Source: Candidatus Zixiibacteriota bacterium
Lineage (GTDB): Bacteria; Zixibacteria; MSB-5A5; GN15; FEB-12
Reading direction: 5' to 3'
Assembly (NCBI GenBank): GCA_034439475.1
Contig: JAWXAN010000058.1
Coordinates: 1-34,353, forward strand
DNA length: 34,353 nucleotides
Below the pieces are notes generated by a model. The model was not told the DNA's origin. It ran no database searches and worked only from the letters and a program-made list of their open reading frames with translations. This document shows positions 15,743 through 22,955 of this stretch, piece by piece. Made by a program: the position numbers and the translations under genes. Within the stretch, counting starts at the first letter, position 1. The number at the start of each line of letters is the position of its first letter.

Positions 15743-16812
15743 TTGACCGCTTCGAATTTGAGCCGCTCTTCGCGATCATGTTGCGCAAGGGGTTCGATAA
15801 GGGCATCGACATTCCCGCCAAGAACATCGGTCAGGCTATACAAGCTCAGATTGATTCGGTGGTCGGTTACACGCGACTGCGGAAAATTGTAGGTTCGGAT
15901 TTTTGCCGAACGGTCACCGCTTGAAACCATAGTCTTTCGTTCAGCGGCAATTTTGGCCTGGCGTTCGGCGAGAATGGCGTCAAAGAGGCGTGCCCGAAGA
16001 ACTTTTAGGGCTTTGATCTTATTTTTCAATTGTGACTTTTCATCCTGACAGGTCACCACGAGACCGGAAGGCAAATGGGTAATGCGAACCGCTGAATCGG
16101 TCGTATTGACCGACTGTCCGCCGGGGCCGGAAGAGCGGTAGACATCGACTTTAAGGTCACTTTCTTTTATCTCAATTTCTACTTCCTCTGCCTCAGGAAA
16201 AACTGCGACAGTAACGGCAGATGTGTGAATTCGTCCTTGGGTCTCGGTATCAGGTACTCGCTGAACACGGTGCACGCCGGATTCATACTTCATCTTGCCA
16301 TAGACACCGTCGCCATCGAGAGAAAAGATAATTTCTTTGAAGCCGCCAGCGCCTGCCTCGCTTGAGTTGAGGATTTCCATCTTCCACCGTTTCGTCTCGG
16401 CGTAGCGCTGGTACATGCGGAAAATATCTGCAGCGAACAGTCCAGCCTCGTCCCCCCCCGTTCCGGCGCGGACTTCGATAACAGCCGGTTTGTCATCAGT
16501 TGGGTCATGAGGCAGCAGTTTTAGTTTGAAATCAGCCTCGACCGCTTCGATTTGGGATTCATAGGCTGTCAATTCCTCGCGGGCCATGGCGACTAACTCG
16601 GGGTCAGAGCCATCTTCGAGAATTGCATAGGCTTCATCCAAGCCCGTTTTGATGCGGCGATACTCGCGTCCGACTTCGAGAACTCCGGACACATGCCTCC
16701 GCTCACGATTCAGCTCAATTTGTTTTTTGCGGTCAGAAAGTACAACCGGATCGATAAGCTCGTTATCGATCCGGGCGAGTTTCTTTTCGAGTTTTTCTAC
16801 TATTTCAATCAT
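15739..16812 (-). CDS. prfA: Peptide chain release factor 1
   Basis: This 357-residue protein is a typical RF1. The codon-recognition tripeptide PxT is present as PDT within [19 protein letters not shown]. The catalytic GGQ follows in [20 protein letters not shown], and the C-terminal dimer region [18 protein letters not shown] is conserved. RF1 reads UAA and UAG stops and triggers peptide release at the ribosome; its GGQ glutamine is the target of the downstream PrmC. The start is ATG 16812, preceded by no strong Shine-Dalgarno. It lies 74 bases after the DUF1385 gene on the same strand. Confidence 0.97.
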   Translation of the reverse strand: MIEIVEKLEKKLARIDNELIDPVVLSDRKKQIELNRERRHVSGVLEVGREYRRIKTGLDEAYAILEDGSDPELVAMAREELTAYESQIEAVEADFKLKLLPHDPTDDKPAVIEVRAGTGGDEAGLFAADIFRMYQRYAETKRWKMEILNSSEAGAGGFKEIIFSLDGDGVYGKMKYESGVHRVQRVPDTETQGRIHTSAVTVAVFPEAEEVEIEIKESDLKVDVYRSSGPGGQSVNTTDSAVRITHLPSGLVVTCQDEKSQLKNKIKALKVLRARLFDAILAERQAKIAAERKTMVSSGDRSAKIRTYNFPQSRVTDHRINLSLYSLTDVLGGNVDALIEPLAQHDREERLKFEAVK

Positions 16813-16886
16813 TGGATAACTACAACCTACTTATTCTTTTTGAATATTTTACAATTACCGGAAAAAAAGAAAGATGTATGAAGTAG

Positions 16887-17852
16887 CTACGAAACGGGAA
16901 TGGATTTGGAGGGAATACGAGTGTTGACCACTCCGAGCGCGGCCTGAAGGGCGACAATGGCAACCTCAAGCTGGTCAGGGGTCGGCTCTTTGGTTGTGAT
17001 GCGCTGAAGCCAGAGTCCGGGCTGGATAAGTACTTTGGTAATAGCATTATTGCGGGTTTTGCCGGAAAGTTTAAGCAGTTCATACGATGTCCCGGCCACA
17101 AGCGGGAGGAGCGACATATGGAGCAAAAAGCGCGGCAGAAGCGCTGGCGGATGACCCGCGGCTATTGTGAAAATTGTATCGGAGACGGCGTACATGAGAA
17201 TAGCAAGCAATGCGACTATGAGAATAAACGAGGTTCCGCATCGGGGATGGAATCGGGTGTAGGTTGCGGCGCGCTCGGGAGTCAGTTCGTCGCCCATTTC
17301 ATAGGTGTAAATCGATTTGTGCTCAGCGCCATGGTATTGGAATATCCGATGAAAATCTTTGATGAATGAAATCCCCCAGACATAAAGCACAAACATCGTG
17401 AGACGTATCCCGCCCGCCAGAAGATTAAAGCTCACCGCGTCTTTTTGGATGCCGAAAAGACTTGCAATAGCTAAAGGCGTGAAGAAGAAAATCAGGACAC
17501 CAAAGGCCAGAGCGAAAATCGCGCTTCCGGCTAAATAGAGATTGTTTTGCTTCTTTGAGGGATCTACCGATTTCCCTTTTTTATTGGCTTCTTCTTTTTC
17601 GGCATCGCTCATAGCAACATCTGCCGAAAAATTAAGGGTTTTGATCCCGATAACCATCATTTCGGCAAAGGCAACCGCGCCTCGGAGAATGGGTGTGTTT
17701 AGAAAGGGGTAACGCACCGACAGGGGGTGGTAGATCTCGGTCTTGACCACAATTTCGCCGTTTGCGGTGCGGACCGCGGTCGAGATTTTATCTTTGGAGC
17801 GCATCATTACGCCTTCGATTACGGCCTGTCCGCCAATATTCAAATCAGCCAT
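16887..17852 (-). CDS. DUF1385 (YqhQ-like) membrane protein
   Basis: This 321-residue protein opens with the diagnostic NIGGQAVIEGVMMRS of the DUF1385 family. It has several membrane helices (about 105-130, 145-170, 205-230, 240-260) and a conserved central HGAEHKSIYTYEMG segment with FHPRCGTSFILIV. The family is widespread and often sits next to rpmE and prfA, as here; its biochemical function is unknown. ATG 17852 begins close to GAGAA. The C-terminus (about 270-321) is soluble and probably cytoplasmic. It heads the DUF1385-prfA-prmC-nth run. Confidence 0.92.
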   Translation of the reverse strand: MADLNIGGQAVIEGVMMRSKDKISTAVRTANGEIVVKTEIYHPLSVRYPFLNTPILRGAVAFAEMMVIGIKTLNFSADVAMSDAEKEEANKKGKSVDPSKKQNNLYLAGSAIFALAFGVLIFFFTPLAIASLFGIQKDAVSFNLLAGGIRLTMFVLYVWGISFIKDFHRIFQYHGAEHKSIYTYEMGDELTPERAATYTRFHPRCGTSFILIVALLAILMYAVSDTIFTIAAGHPPALLPRFLLHMSLLPLVAGTSYELLKLSGKTRNNAITKVLIQPGLWLQRITTKEPTPDQLEVAIVALQAALGVVNTRIPSKSIPVS

Positions 17853-17921
17853 GTATATTTCTCATTCTATAATAGTTCAACTCACTTAGGAGACCGTGAT
17901 ATTTGCTTCTGATAATAAAGA

Positions 17922-17952
17922 CGGGCGAAACATGATAAAATGCTTTCGCCCG
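17922..17952 (-). terminator. Terminator downstream of rpmE
   Basis: CGGGCGAAA (17922-17930) pairs perfectly with TTTCGCCCG (17944-17952). Read on the minus strand the stem is followed by TCTTTATT. It lies 33 bases beyond the rpmE stop and separates rpmE from DUF1385. Confidence 0.65.
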
Positions 17953-17985
17953 AAATTTATCCGGCCCGCAGGCCATCTGAAGCAG

Positions 17986-18198
17986 CTACTGCTTTTGCTC
18001 GGTCTGGCCGTATTTACGTCGGAAGCGCTCCACACGTCCGGCGGTGTCGATGAGCTTCTGTTTGCCAGTAAAATACGGATGACAATTGGCGCAGATTTCT
18101 ACGCTGATTGTCTTTCTTGTTGAGCGGGTCGGGTATGATGCGCCGCAGGCACAAGTTACGACCGTCTCATGATATTCAGGATGGATTCCCGCTTTCAC
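17986..18198 (-). CDS. rpmE: 50S ribosomal protein L31, zinc-binding form
   Basis: This 70-residue protein starts [20 protein letters not shown] and contains CxC (C16, C18) and CxxC (C37, C40) with [12 protein letters not shown], the complete four-cysteine zinc site of the C+ type of L31. The start is GTG at 18198, with GAGGTG at suitable spacing upstream. L31 bridges the two ribosomal subunits. In many bacteria the zinc form is replaced by a zinc-free paralogue under zinc limitation; no such paralogue is in this window. It has its own promoter and terminator. Confidence 0.96.
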   Translation of the reverse strand: MKAGIHPEYHETVVTCACGASYPTRSTRKTISVEICANCHPYFTGKQKLIDTAGRVERFRRKYGQTEQKQ

Positions 18199-18274
18199 TC
18201 TGTCACCTCAATGATGTGTAAGGTTTTCGGCTCTTTCTATCGTCAGTTCTAACAGCCGATTTTGCCGAATGTTC

Positions 18275-18302
18275 AATATATATCGGCGGCTTTAAATGGC
18301 AA
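18275..18302 (-). promoter_or_regulatory. Probable rpmE promoter
   Basis: On the minus strand TTGCCA (plus 18297-18302) and TATATT (18275-18280) are 16 bases apart, about 77 bases before the GTG start of rpmE. The 18303-18379 stretch shows no gene. Confidence 0.4.
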
Positions 18303-18379
18303 GAGATTTTCAGACTCCCTGTTAGGCTGCAATGCGCCGCGTCTCGTTACCCGTTGAAAAGCAGTCAGTTAGACTAAAT

Positions 18380-18428
18380 GTGACATAGGCGATCCGGTTG
18401 TCCATTTTTCAATGACAGTATATGTCAC
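18380..18428. promoter_or_regulatory. Operator-like inverted repeats upstream of the HTH gene
   Basis: TGACA (18413-18417) and TGTCA (18423-18427) form a perfect dyad around five bases. A second half, GTGACATA (18380-18387), is the exact inverse of TATGTCAC (18421-18428), with 33 bases between. A possible promoter, TTGTCC (18398-18403) with 17-base spacing to TATGTC (18421-18426), overlaps the dyad. The arrangement suits autoregulation by the downstream HTH protein. Confidence 0.4.
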
Positions 18429-18527
18429 CGCAACTGTCAATACTGCAGTGTGAAAAGCGGAAGAAACATGCAGGCGTACGGGTTCATCTACAGGGACTGG
18501 TACACAACAGCACAGGAGAGGTCCGGT

Positions 18528-18788
18528 ATGGTCAAAACACAAAGGCTTATTGTCATTCTCAAACTACTTGAAAAAGGGGAGCGTCTGACTGTCCCGCAGA
18601 TGGCCAATCTGCTTGGGATGACCGAGCGAACAATTTGGCGGGATATGGCTGAGTTGCGCGAACTTGAAGTCCCTATGAAGCTTAATGACGGCAGATATTC
18701 AATCGATCGACAGAGGTTTGCGAGTTGGGAAAAGGCGACAGTGGGGCAGAGGATCGAGAAGGTATCACGAGATTCAAAAGCTTTGTGA
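18528..18788 (+). CDS. Stand-alone DeoR/HTH_11-type DNA-binding protein
   Basis: This protein has 86 residues from ATG 18528, preceded by AGGAGAGG seven bases upstream. The frame remains open 26 codons further, but that start has no such signal. A winged-helix core is clear: KTQRLIVILKLLEKGERLTV, then PQMANLLGMTERTIWRDMAE, the recognition helix of DeoR or WYL-type regulators. The usual effector domain (sugar-binding or WYL) is missing; only a short basic tail follows (GQRIEKVSRDSKAL). It may work as a minimal repressor or be a domain remnant. Inverted repeats in the upstream region are candidate sites. The target is unknown, and the arsR gene follows 180 bases later. Confidence 0.72.
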   Translation: MVKTQRLIVILKLLEKGERLTVPQMANLLGMTERTIWRDMAELRELEVPMKLNDGRYSIDRQRFASWEKATVGQRIEKVSRDSKAL

Positions 18789-18941
18789 TAGTATAGATAG
18801 GCCGTCGAGGGGAATTATGCCCGCCTTCAATCATTTGGTATGCAATGGTTTACGTCTATAAATTTATATGACCCCTCCTCTTTTACTGTCATTGAATATA
18901 AAAACAAAGAAAATACGCACTCCCTACGGGAACATATATAT

Positions 18942-18959
18942 ACATATATGCGTATATGT
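18942..18959. promoter_or_regulatory. AT-rich palindrome in front of arsR
   Basis: ACATATA (18942-18948) and TATATGT (18953-18959) are perfect inverted arms around TGCG. It sits 10 bases before the preferred arsR start (18970), inside a run of alternating purine-pyrimidine AT sequence beginning near 18931. ArsR/SmtB proteins bind AT-rich dyads next to their own genes, so this is the likely operator. Confidence 0.45.
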
Positions 18960-18969
18960 GTATGTGAGT

Positions 18970-19398
18970 ATGATAAGCAAAGAGACAGACAAACAAACAG
19001 ACGATCAACTGACGCCTGCGCTTAGGGCAATGGCCGATGCAACAAGGCTCAAGATTCTGCTCATGCTCGAAGGGCGTGGCCGGACAGTCGGCGAGATCGT
19101 CGATTTTTTTGAGCAGTCCCAGCCAACAATTAGCCGGCATTTGCAAACCCTCACCGCCGCGGGGCTTGTACGACGCCAGCGCAAAGGCCAGAATGTAATG
19201 TATGAATTGAATCCCGAGAATCTTCGCGATGTATGTGTCTCACTGGCCAACTGTTTTCCGTGCTGTTGTGTCTCGGTGAGCAGGCCAATTGAAATTCAAG
19301 GAATAAAAAAATCTCAGGAGACGGCAGTGCCGTCGCTCACGGACGCCAAAGGGCGACCGACAGCCAAACGGCACTCAGGTACGAAACCTAAATCATAG
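18970..19398 (+). CDS. ArsR/SmtB-family repressor with C-terminal cysteine cluster
   Basis: This protein has about 142 residues from ATG 18970; a longer in-frame version from 18868 would add 34 AT-biased residues and cross the palindrome, so I prefer the short form. The winged helix is clear: LRAMADATRLKILLMLEGRG, FFEQSQPTISRHLQTLTAAG, then the wing QRKGQNVMYELN. The usual metal motif in the recognition helix (CVC) is absent. Cysteines cluster at the end: C89, C95, C98, C99, C100 (CVSLANCFPCCC). C-terminal cysteine sites serve as As(III)/Sb(III) sensors in some ArsR types, so a thiophilic-metal sensor is plausible but unproven. A basic tail of about 40 residues follows. No arsenic transporter or reductase is adjacent. 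Confidence 0.8.
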   Translation: MISKETDKQTDDQLTPALRAMADATRLKILLMLEGRGRTVGEIVDFFEQSQPTISRHLQTLTAAGLVRRQRKGQNVMYELNPENLRDVCVSLANCFPCCCVSVSRPIEIQGIKKSQETAVPSLTDAKGRPTAKRHSGTKPKS

Positions 19399-19411
19399 AA
19401 AGGATAAGCTA

Positions 19412-19486
19412 ATGACACGCTTTTCAATTCCGCGAGTTGCCCGTTGTTGCGGTGGCTCGATACGACCGTCCCAGGCAGGACATTAA
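19412..19486 (+). CDS. Tiny ORF (24 aa) after arsR with a Cys-Cys pair
   Basis: ATG 19412 is preceded by GAAAGGAT at about eight bases and follows the arsR stop by 13 bases, so it could be translated with arsR. The peptide begins MTRFSIPRVARCCGG and ends in SQAGH. It matches nothing I know and may be a chance ORF or a gene remnant. The CC pair beside a cysteine-rich ArsR is suggestive. A structured terminator follows four bases after its stop. Confidence 0.3.
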   Translation: MTRFSIPRVARCCGGSIRPSQAGH

Positions 19487-19489
19487 AAG

Positions 19490-19557
19490 GCCCATTAGAC
19501 TTAGTGCATACGGGGACCCCGCAAGGGGTCCTTCGTTATTTCAAGTCAATAATGGGC
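19490..19557 (+). terminator. Extended nested hairpin ending the arsR unit
   Basis: The core GGACCCC (19514-19520) pairs with GGGGTCC (19525-19531) around a GCAA loop, followed by TTCGTTATTT. It is nested inside GACTT/AAGTC (19498-19502 and 19542-19546) and GCCCATTA/TAATGGGC (19490-19497 and 19550-19557). The core alone explains termination; the outer arms are unusual. Confidence 0.6.
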
Positions 19558-19607
19558 TTGGATTTAAAATGATATAATTCTGTTGATAAATCAAGTGATA
19601 GCACACA

Positions 19608-20264
19608 CTATCGAAGACTCAGCACCACCGACCAGTAGTATTTTTTATAGGTTAGGCAGTCAATTTCAAAGCGATCTGAGAAAATTGTCCGCAATTGCGT
19701 TTCCGAGAAATAGTTTTTGAGAATGCGGTGCTTCTCGCTGTTTTCCAAAACTCGCTCTTTATAGTTATTCCCGTGTTCATCGACCCCGACAGAACTCTGA
19801 TTGGCTCCTTCGGCGGGAGGATTATTGTCTATAATCCAAATTTTGCCATTTGGGGCGAGTGGACGGCTGACTAGATCGAAAAATTTCTCATAACTTTCTT
19901 TCGGGTGGTGTGAAAACCAAAAGCCAACAGCAACCAGATCGAAATGTTTCACGGGAAACAAAAACGTAAACATATCAGTATCAATGAACTGCACCGACAC
20001 ACCGTATGATTTCTTTTTAGCCTCATCGATCATCTCCGAGGCGGCATCTACTGCCGTAATTGATTTGGCGCTGTGAGACATTCGTTCTGTCCAATAGCCT
20101 GTACCGCAGGCAAGCTCAAGTACATGATTGCGGCGCGCCAATTCTGTAACGCGTGAGGCTTCGTCGTCGATTTCGCTGCGGCGTTCGGCGTCATCCCGGT
20201 AATAGATCTGCTCATATTCTCCGGCACGGGAGCGGTAGTATTCAATGAGTTTATCGTCGCGCAT
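19608..20264 (-). CDS. Class I SAM-dependent methyltransferase
   Basis: This 218-residue protein carries motif I VLELACGTGYWTERM, the acidic residue at the end of strand 2 (ITAVDAASEMID), and motif post-I FDLVAVGFWFSHHP. It belongs to the Methyltransf_11/25 type of small-molecule or lipid methyltransferases; its substrate is unknown. It lacks the conserved cysteines of ArsM arsenite methyltransferases, so I do not link it to the neighbouring arsR. ATG 20264 follows weak ribosome-binding sequence. It converges with the arsR unit and lies just beyond the FKBP terminator, so it needs its own promoter, which I could not pick out. Confidence 0.85.
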   Translation of the reverse strand: MRDDKLIEYYRSRAGEYEQIYYRDDAERRSEIDDEASRVTELARRNHVLELACGTGYWTERMSHSAKSITAVDAASEMIDEAKKKSYGVSVQFIDTDMFTFLFPVKHFDLVAVGFWFSHHPKESYEKFFDLVSRPLAPNGKIWIIDNNPPAEGANQSSVGVDEHGNNYKERVLENSEKHRILKNYFSETQLRTIFSDRFEIDCLTYKKYYWSVVLSLR

Positions 20265-20283
20265 AAAGATTGTATTCGTCCCA

Positions 20284-20325
20284 ATAAAAAAACGGAGCGA
20301 CTGTTTTTACTGCAGTCGCTCCTTT
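20284..20325 (-). terminator. Terminator of the FKBP gene
   Basis: GGAGCGACTG (20294-20303) and CAGTCGCTCC (20313-20322) form a perfect 10-bp stem around a 9-base loop. On the minus strand the stem runs straight into GTTTTTTT (plus 20286-20293), a classical intrinsic terminator, about 60 bases after the FKBP stop. Confidence 0.9.
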
Positions 20326-20383
20326 CACATAATAAATCATTTGACTGTCTTAAAAACCAATCGAGATTTTTCTAAGGCAGCCC

Positions 20384-20956
20384 TTATTGGTATCTCACAA
20401 GTTCAATTTCAAAAATAAGATTGGTGTTCGGTGGGATCGCCTCGCCCATACCCGCCGGGCCGTAGGCATGCTTTGAAGGAATATGAACTTCGCGGATGCC
20501 GCCCGGCTTCATCCCCTGCATTCCTTCGCTCCATCCCGAAATCAGCAGATAGCCAATTTGACAGGGATAAGGAGCTCCCTCTTTTGAACTTTGGATGAGT
20601 TTTCCTTTTTTGCCTTCGATATCCGGCCACAGAGTATAGTGAGCAACAACTTTATCGCCGGTTCCGCAGGCTTTGCCGTCGCCGACTTTCATATCCATAT
20701 ACGACACGCCGCTCGGATTAGTAACCATTTTAGGAGCCCCTTGCTTTTTCTTCTCAGCTTTCATGCCTTTACTCCTCTTTTCTACCGCGCTCGAGCTATC
20801 AACCGACGATGTGTCGGCTTTGACGCTGTCAGCCTTCTTTCCCATCTGTTCTTCAGCCGGTTTCTCCGGAGTCTTGGTCGTGTCATCGGTTGCCGCATTG
20901 AGTGTCAAGGCCGCCAAACTCAGGCCGACACAGGCAATCAAAATTTTACTCACCAT
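20384..20956 (-). CDS. Exported FKBP-type peptidyl-prolyl isomerase
   Basis: This 190-residue protein has an N-terminal signal peptide (about 1-22, ending LTLNAA), then a charged low-complexity linker (about 23-75, rich in K, E, S and D), and a C-terminal FKBP domain (about 80-190): GTGDKVVAHYTLW, ISGWSEGMQGMKPGGIREVHIP, and HAYGPAGMGEAIPPNTNLIFEIELV. The family catalyses cis-trans isomerisation at prolines and assists folding. The signal peptide places it in the periplasm or envelope; there is no clear lipobox. It ends at a strong terminator and lies 60 bases downstream of purA on the same strand. Confidence 0.92.
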   Translation of the reverse strand: MVSKILIACVGLSLAALTLNAATDDTTKTPEKPAEEQMGKKADSVKADTSSVDSSSAVEKRSKGMKAEKKKQGAPKMVTNPSGVSYMDMKVGDGKACGTGDKVVAHYTLWPDIEGKKGKLIQSSKEGAPYPCQIGYLLISGWSEGMQGMKPGGIREVHIPSKHAYGPAGMGEAIPPNTNLIFEIELVRYQ

Positions 20957-21016
20957 GTAAACATCTCACTTTCTCAAAAATTATATTGAATCGTTAATAT
21001 ACTGTATTCATCCAGT

Positions 21017-22291
21017 TCATACCATGATTGTTTCTTCGCGCTTGGCACCAGTCGAGATAACGCAGATGGTCACCCCGAGGTCATCGGCTATGTAGCGGAG
21101 GTATTTCTGCGCTTTGAGAGGCAGACTATCAAACGAAGTCAATCCGGTTGTGTCACTTTCCCAGCCGGGCATCGTTTTGTAGACAGGTTTTACATGGGCA
21201 AGTTCAGCTAAATCGAGCGGGACCTCGCTCATAGTTTCGCCATTGAGTTGGTACTGGGTGCAGATATTCAATTCAGCAAAATTATCGAGCACATCGAGTT
21301 TTGTGATAGCGATGGAATCGACTCCGTTGATACGCACGGCGTGTCTGAGCGCGACCAAATCAAGCCAGCCGCAACGCCGCGGACGGCCAGTGACCGAACC
21401 ATATTCGTCCCCTTGCAAACGGAGCTGTTCTCCGGTTGCATCGACAAGTTCAGTCGGGAACGGCCCGGCGCCAACACGTGTCGTGTATGCCTTCACAACG
21501 CCGGTTACCTCATCGATCATGCCCGGCCCGACCCCAAGTCCGGTCAGGGCTCCGCCTGAGGTTGTGTTTGACGATGTTGCAAAGGGATATGTGCCCAGAT
21601 CGACATCGAGCATTGAGCCCTGTGCGCCTTCAAATAAAATAGTCTTTCCCTCTTTGGCCGCTTTATTTAGGGCAAGCGAGACATCGACAACCATCGGACG
21701 CAACCATTCAGTGAGTCCTTGAAGTTCTTCGAAGGTTCTATTGATATCAGCGCGCGGATCGGTTGATCCATCGAAATAACGCGCTTTGATTATTCTCTGG
21801 TAATCGAGCCGTTTGCGAAGCCGCTCAGGGGCGAAGAGATCGACCACTCGTATTCCATGCCGCGCGACTTTGTCTACATACGCCGGCCCGATACCGCGCA
21901 TAGTCGTGCCGATTGAACCAGTGCCGCGAGATTCTTCTTCGACCGCATCTATGAGTTTATGGTACGGCAACACCATATTGGCCGCGGGGGAAACGAAAAG
22001 ACGGCCTTGGTAGTTGATTCCTTTTTGGGCGAGAACATCAAGTTCTTCCTTGAAAGCAAAGGGATCGAGCACGACACCATTGCCGATGAAGCAAATTTTC
22101 CCGGGATGAATTATTCCTGATGGAATGAGCCGGAGAATATATTTTGTGCCGCCGACTAAAATGGTATGTCCGGCGTTGGCGCCGCCTTGGTAGCGGGCGA
22201 TGATATCGGCATCGGCGGCGAGCAGATCAACAATCTTCCCTTTGCCTTCATCCCCCCATTGACAGCCGACAATTATCCTGTTTTTACCCAT
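21017..22291 (-). CDS. purA: Adenylosuccinate synthetase
   Basis: This protein has 424 residues from ATG 22291. A longer frame exists upstream but the family start MGKNRIIVGCQWGDEGKGK fits here. The GDEGKGK phosphate-binding loop, the IMP region SRGTGSIGTTMRGIGPAY, YTTRVGAGPFPTEL and TGRPRRCGWLD are all present. PurA joins IMP and aspartate using GTP in the first step from IMP to AMP. The ATG lies within the end of engB (8-bp overlap), so the two are translationally coupled. The length is normal. Confidence 0.97.
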   Translation of the reverse strand: MGKNRIIVGCQWGDEGKGKIVDLLAADADIIARYQGGANAGHTILVGGTKYILRLIPSGIIHPGKICFIGNGVVLDPFAFKEELDVLAQKGINYQGRLFVSPAANMVLPYHKLIDAVEEESRGTGSIGTTMRGIGPAYVDKVARHGIRVVDLFAPERLRKRLDYQRIIKARYFDGSTDPRADINRTFEELQGLTEWLRPMVVDVSLALNKAAKEGKTILFEGAQGSMLDVDLGTYPFATSSNTTSGGALTGLGVGPGMIDEVTGVVKAYTTRVGAGPFPTELVDATGEQLRLQGDEYGSVTGRPRRCGWLDLVALRHAVRINGVDSIAITKLDVLDNFAELNICTQYQLNGETMSEVPLDLAELAHVKPVYKTMPGWESDTTGLTSFDSLPLKAQKYLRYIADDLGVTICVISTGAKREETIMV

Positions 22292-22955
22292 GTGCTGGCG
22301 CTTTCTGTTTGTGACTGTGGTCGTGTAAAAGGTCGCGGATTGCCGCGGCAAGTTCATTTTGTCCTTCGCCAGTAACAATGGAAAAGGATATCGCTCCCAC
22401 ACCCAAATCCGACTCGATCTGCGCCACTTTCCGTTTGAGCGCATCACGTCCAATCTTATCTGATTTTGTGACAACTGTCAAGACCGGCAATTCGCGGGTT
22501 CTGAGCCAATCGAGAAGTTGGACGTCTTCGGGTGTGGGATTGCGCCGGCAATCCAAGAGCAGTAATAGACCGATGAGCTTCTTTTCTTGAGTGAGATAAT
22601 CTTCGATAAGTTTCCCCCAGCCAGCCTTTGTTTCTTTGGCAACTTTGGCGTAGCCGTAGCCGGGCAGGTCGACCAGGTGGTATTTATTGTTCACGAGAAA
22701 AAAATTGAGCGATCGAGTTTTGCCGGGAGTCGATGAAACTTTGGCGATATTTTTTTGGCCGAACACTTTATTGAGAAGCGATGATTTGCCAACATTAGAG
22801 CGGCCAGCAACGGCGATCTGGGGGCGACGGTCATTGGGAAGCTGGCTCTGCTTAAAAAACGAACCGACAAAATCGACAGTCAGCTTTTTTGATGTAGGAC
22901 TGCTTGGCTTGCGGATCATGAGCGTGTAGTTATAAGGGAGCGACCCGCTAATCAT
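22284..22955 (-). CDS. engB: Ribosome-biogenesis GTP-binding protein EngB/YsxC
   Basis: This 223-residue protein carries the GTPase signatures G1 GRSNVGKSSLLN, G3 DLPGYGYAKV, G4 TKSD and a G5-like SIVTGEG. EngB assists late assembly of the 50S subunit. ATG 22955 overlaps the lon stop as TAATG; an internal ATG at 22919 is an alternative that would remove 12 residues lying ahead of the usual family start. The C-terminal basic tail (HDHSHKQKAPAHG) contains the purA start. It forms a lon-engB-purA run. Confidence 0.95.
   Translation of the reverse strand: MISGSLPYNYTLMIRKPSSPTSKKLTVDFVGSFFKQSQLPNDRRPQIAVAGRSNVGKSSLLNKVFGQKNIAKVSSTPGKTRSLNFFLVNNKYHLVDLPGYGYAKVAKETKAGWGKLIEDYLTQEKKLIGLLLLLDCRRNPTPEDVQLLDWLRTRELPVLTVVTKSDKIGRDALKRKVAQIESDLGVGAISFSIVTGEGQNELAAAIRDLLHDHSHKQKAPAHG

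Noticed and set aside
19490-19557. Integron attC site
   Set aside because: Nested arms are present but the RYYYAAC/GTTRRRY core sites are not.
19608-20264. Arsenite methyltransferase linked to arsR
   Set aside because: It is on the opposite strand beyond a terminator and lacks the cysteines expected of ArsM.
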